DNA of 64,000 nt from CALCKU01 sp964654665 (GTDB lineage: Bacteria > Pseudomonadota > Alphaproteobacteria > Caulobacterales > Maricaulaceae). The DNA is taken from assembly GCA_964654665.1 (NCBI GenBank), contig CAZZKV010000007.1, positions 45,994 through 109,993 on the forward strand, given 5' to 3'. Below the pieces are notes generated by a model, which was not told the origin of the DNA, did no database searches, and saw only the letters and a program-made list of their open reading frames with translations. This document shows positions 63,926 to 64,000 of the stretch, one piece after another; within the stretch, counting starts at the first letter, position 1; each line of letters begins with the position of its first letter. The translations under genes were made by a program, and so were the position numbers.

Positions 63926-64000
63926 CTAATCCTCATTAATATTACCGTGAATGTCTCGCCGTGCCTTATAGTTCCACAACTCTATCCCCGCTGATGCATT
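63926..64000 (-). CDS. C-terminal end of an unidentified protein, running off the window
   Basis: A minus-strand frame enters from the window edge and ends at TAG 63926-63928, with the sequence GIELWNYKARRDIHGN near its end. It is upstream of and on the same strand as the Rieske oxygenase gene. Only 24 residues are visible, so no product is proposed. Confidence 0.5.
   Translation of the reverse strand, partial: NASAGIELWNYKARRDIHGNINED

Noticed and set aside
1..64000. tRNA, rRNA, CRISPR arrays, insertion sequences or prophage genes
   Set aside because: No cloverleaf with a GTTC arm, no regularly spaced repeats, and no transposase, integrase or phage structural protein was seen on either strand by reading.

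Overview
This 64 kb window is a dense stretch of ordinary bacterial chromosome from an alphaproteobacterium of moderate G+C. It carries about 58 protein genes and no tRNA, rRNA, insertion sequence, prophage or CRISPR array that I can see. Alphaproteobacterial markers are the DUF2336 protein, the pepA-holC / lptFG / surA-pdxA-rsmA neighbourhood, the Bcr-type exporter, the QEGLA-motif (DUF1704) protein and the many small lipoproteins. PQQ dehydrogenases, a Rieske oxygenase, a PhyH-type dioxygenase and an acyl-CoA dehydrogenase/ligase set suggest a free-living, probably aquatic, aerobic heterotroph. A member of the Hyphomonadaceae/Maricaulales would fit, but this is inference.

Layout: 0-5 kb holds the end of a type I secretion operon, an Lrp-type regulator divergent from alanine dehydrogenase, a YCII lipoprotein, a frameshifted DUF3445 (haem-dependent oxidative N-demethylase) remnant, and aldose epimerase divergent from a class II aldolase. 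6-12 kb holds a quinohaemoprotein alcohol dehydrogenase, DUF2336, NAD kinase, an outer-membrane-like protein, a small cytochrome c lipoprotein and a Gly-rich membrane protein. 12-15 kb holds acyl-CoA dehydrogenase, panB and an I78-like lipoprotein. 15-23 kb is the envelope/housekeeping block: pepA-holC on the minus strand and lptF-lptG-surA-pdxA-rsmA on the plus strand, with lptD missing from its usual place between lptG and surA. 23-30 kb holds the yfgM-like/bamB-like/der operon (same order as in E. coli), an orphan protein and a YheS-type ABC-F ATPase.

30-36 kb holds ndk, two tandem TadG-like von Willebrand proteins interrupted by a 100-N assembly gap, purN-purM and a uracil-DNA glycosylase-like gene. 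36-39 kb is a tightly overlapped kbl-tdh-flavoprotein operon for threonine breakdown; the tdh product lacks all four structural-zinc cysteines, and the flavoprotein carries the Glu/Tyr/Lys triad of iodotyrosine deiodinase. 39-48 kb holds a drug/solute exporter, a serine hydrolase, an SDR lacking the YxxxK motif, an acyl-CoA ligase, and an overlapped operon of PLP-dependent dehydratase, cytochrome c-PQQ sugar dehydrogenase fusion and beta-carbonic anhydrase. 48-54 kb holds secG-pyrG-GST, a trypsin-like secreted protein overlapping apt, and rplY-pth-ychF. 54-64 kb holds a DUF1704 protein, a VOC protein, an MDR oxidoreductase, a hybrid sensor kinase, a PhyH-like dioxygenase, a TetR regulator divergent from a DM13 lipoprotein, and a Rieske oxygenase.

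I see no clear-cut new defence or mobile system. The most promising departures from expectation are the zinc-less threonine dehydrogenase coupled to a deiodinase-like flavoprotein, the tandem TadG pair at the assembly gap, the missing lptD, the decayed DUF3445 gene, and the unrecognised 285-residue protein at 27.3-28.1 kb. Several starts were moved to internal ATG/GTG codons with better ribosome binding sites; each case is stated in its entry.
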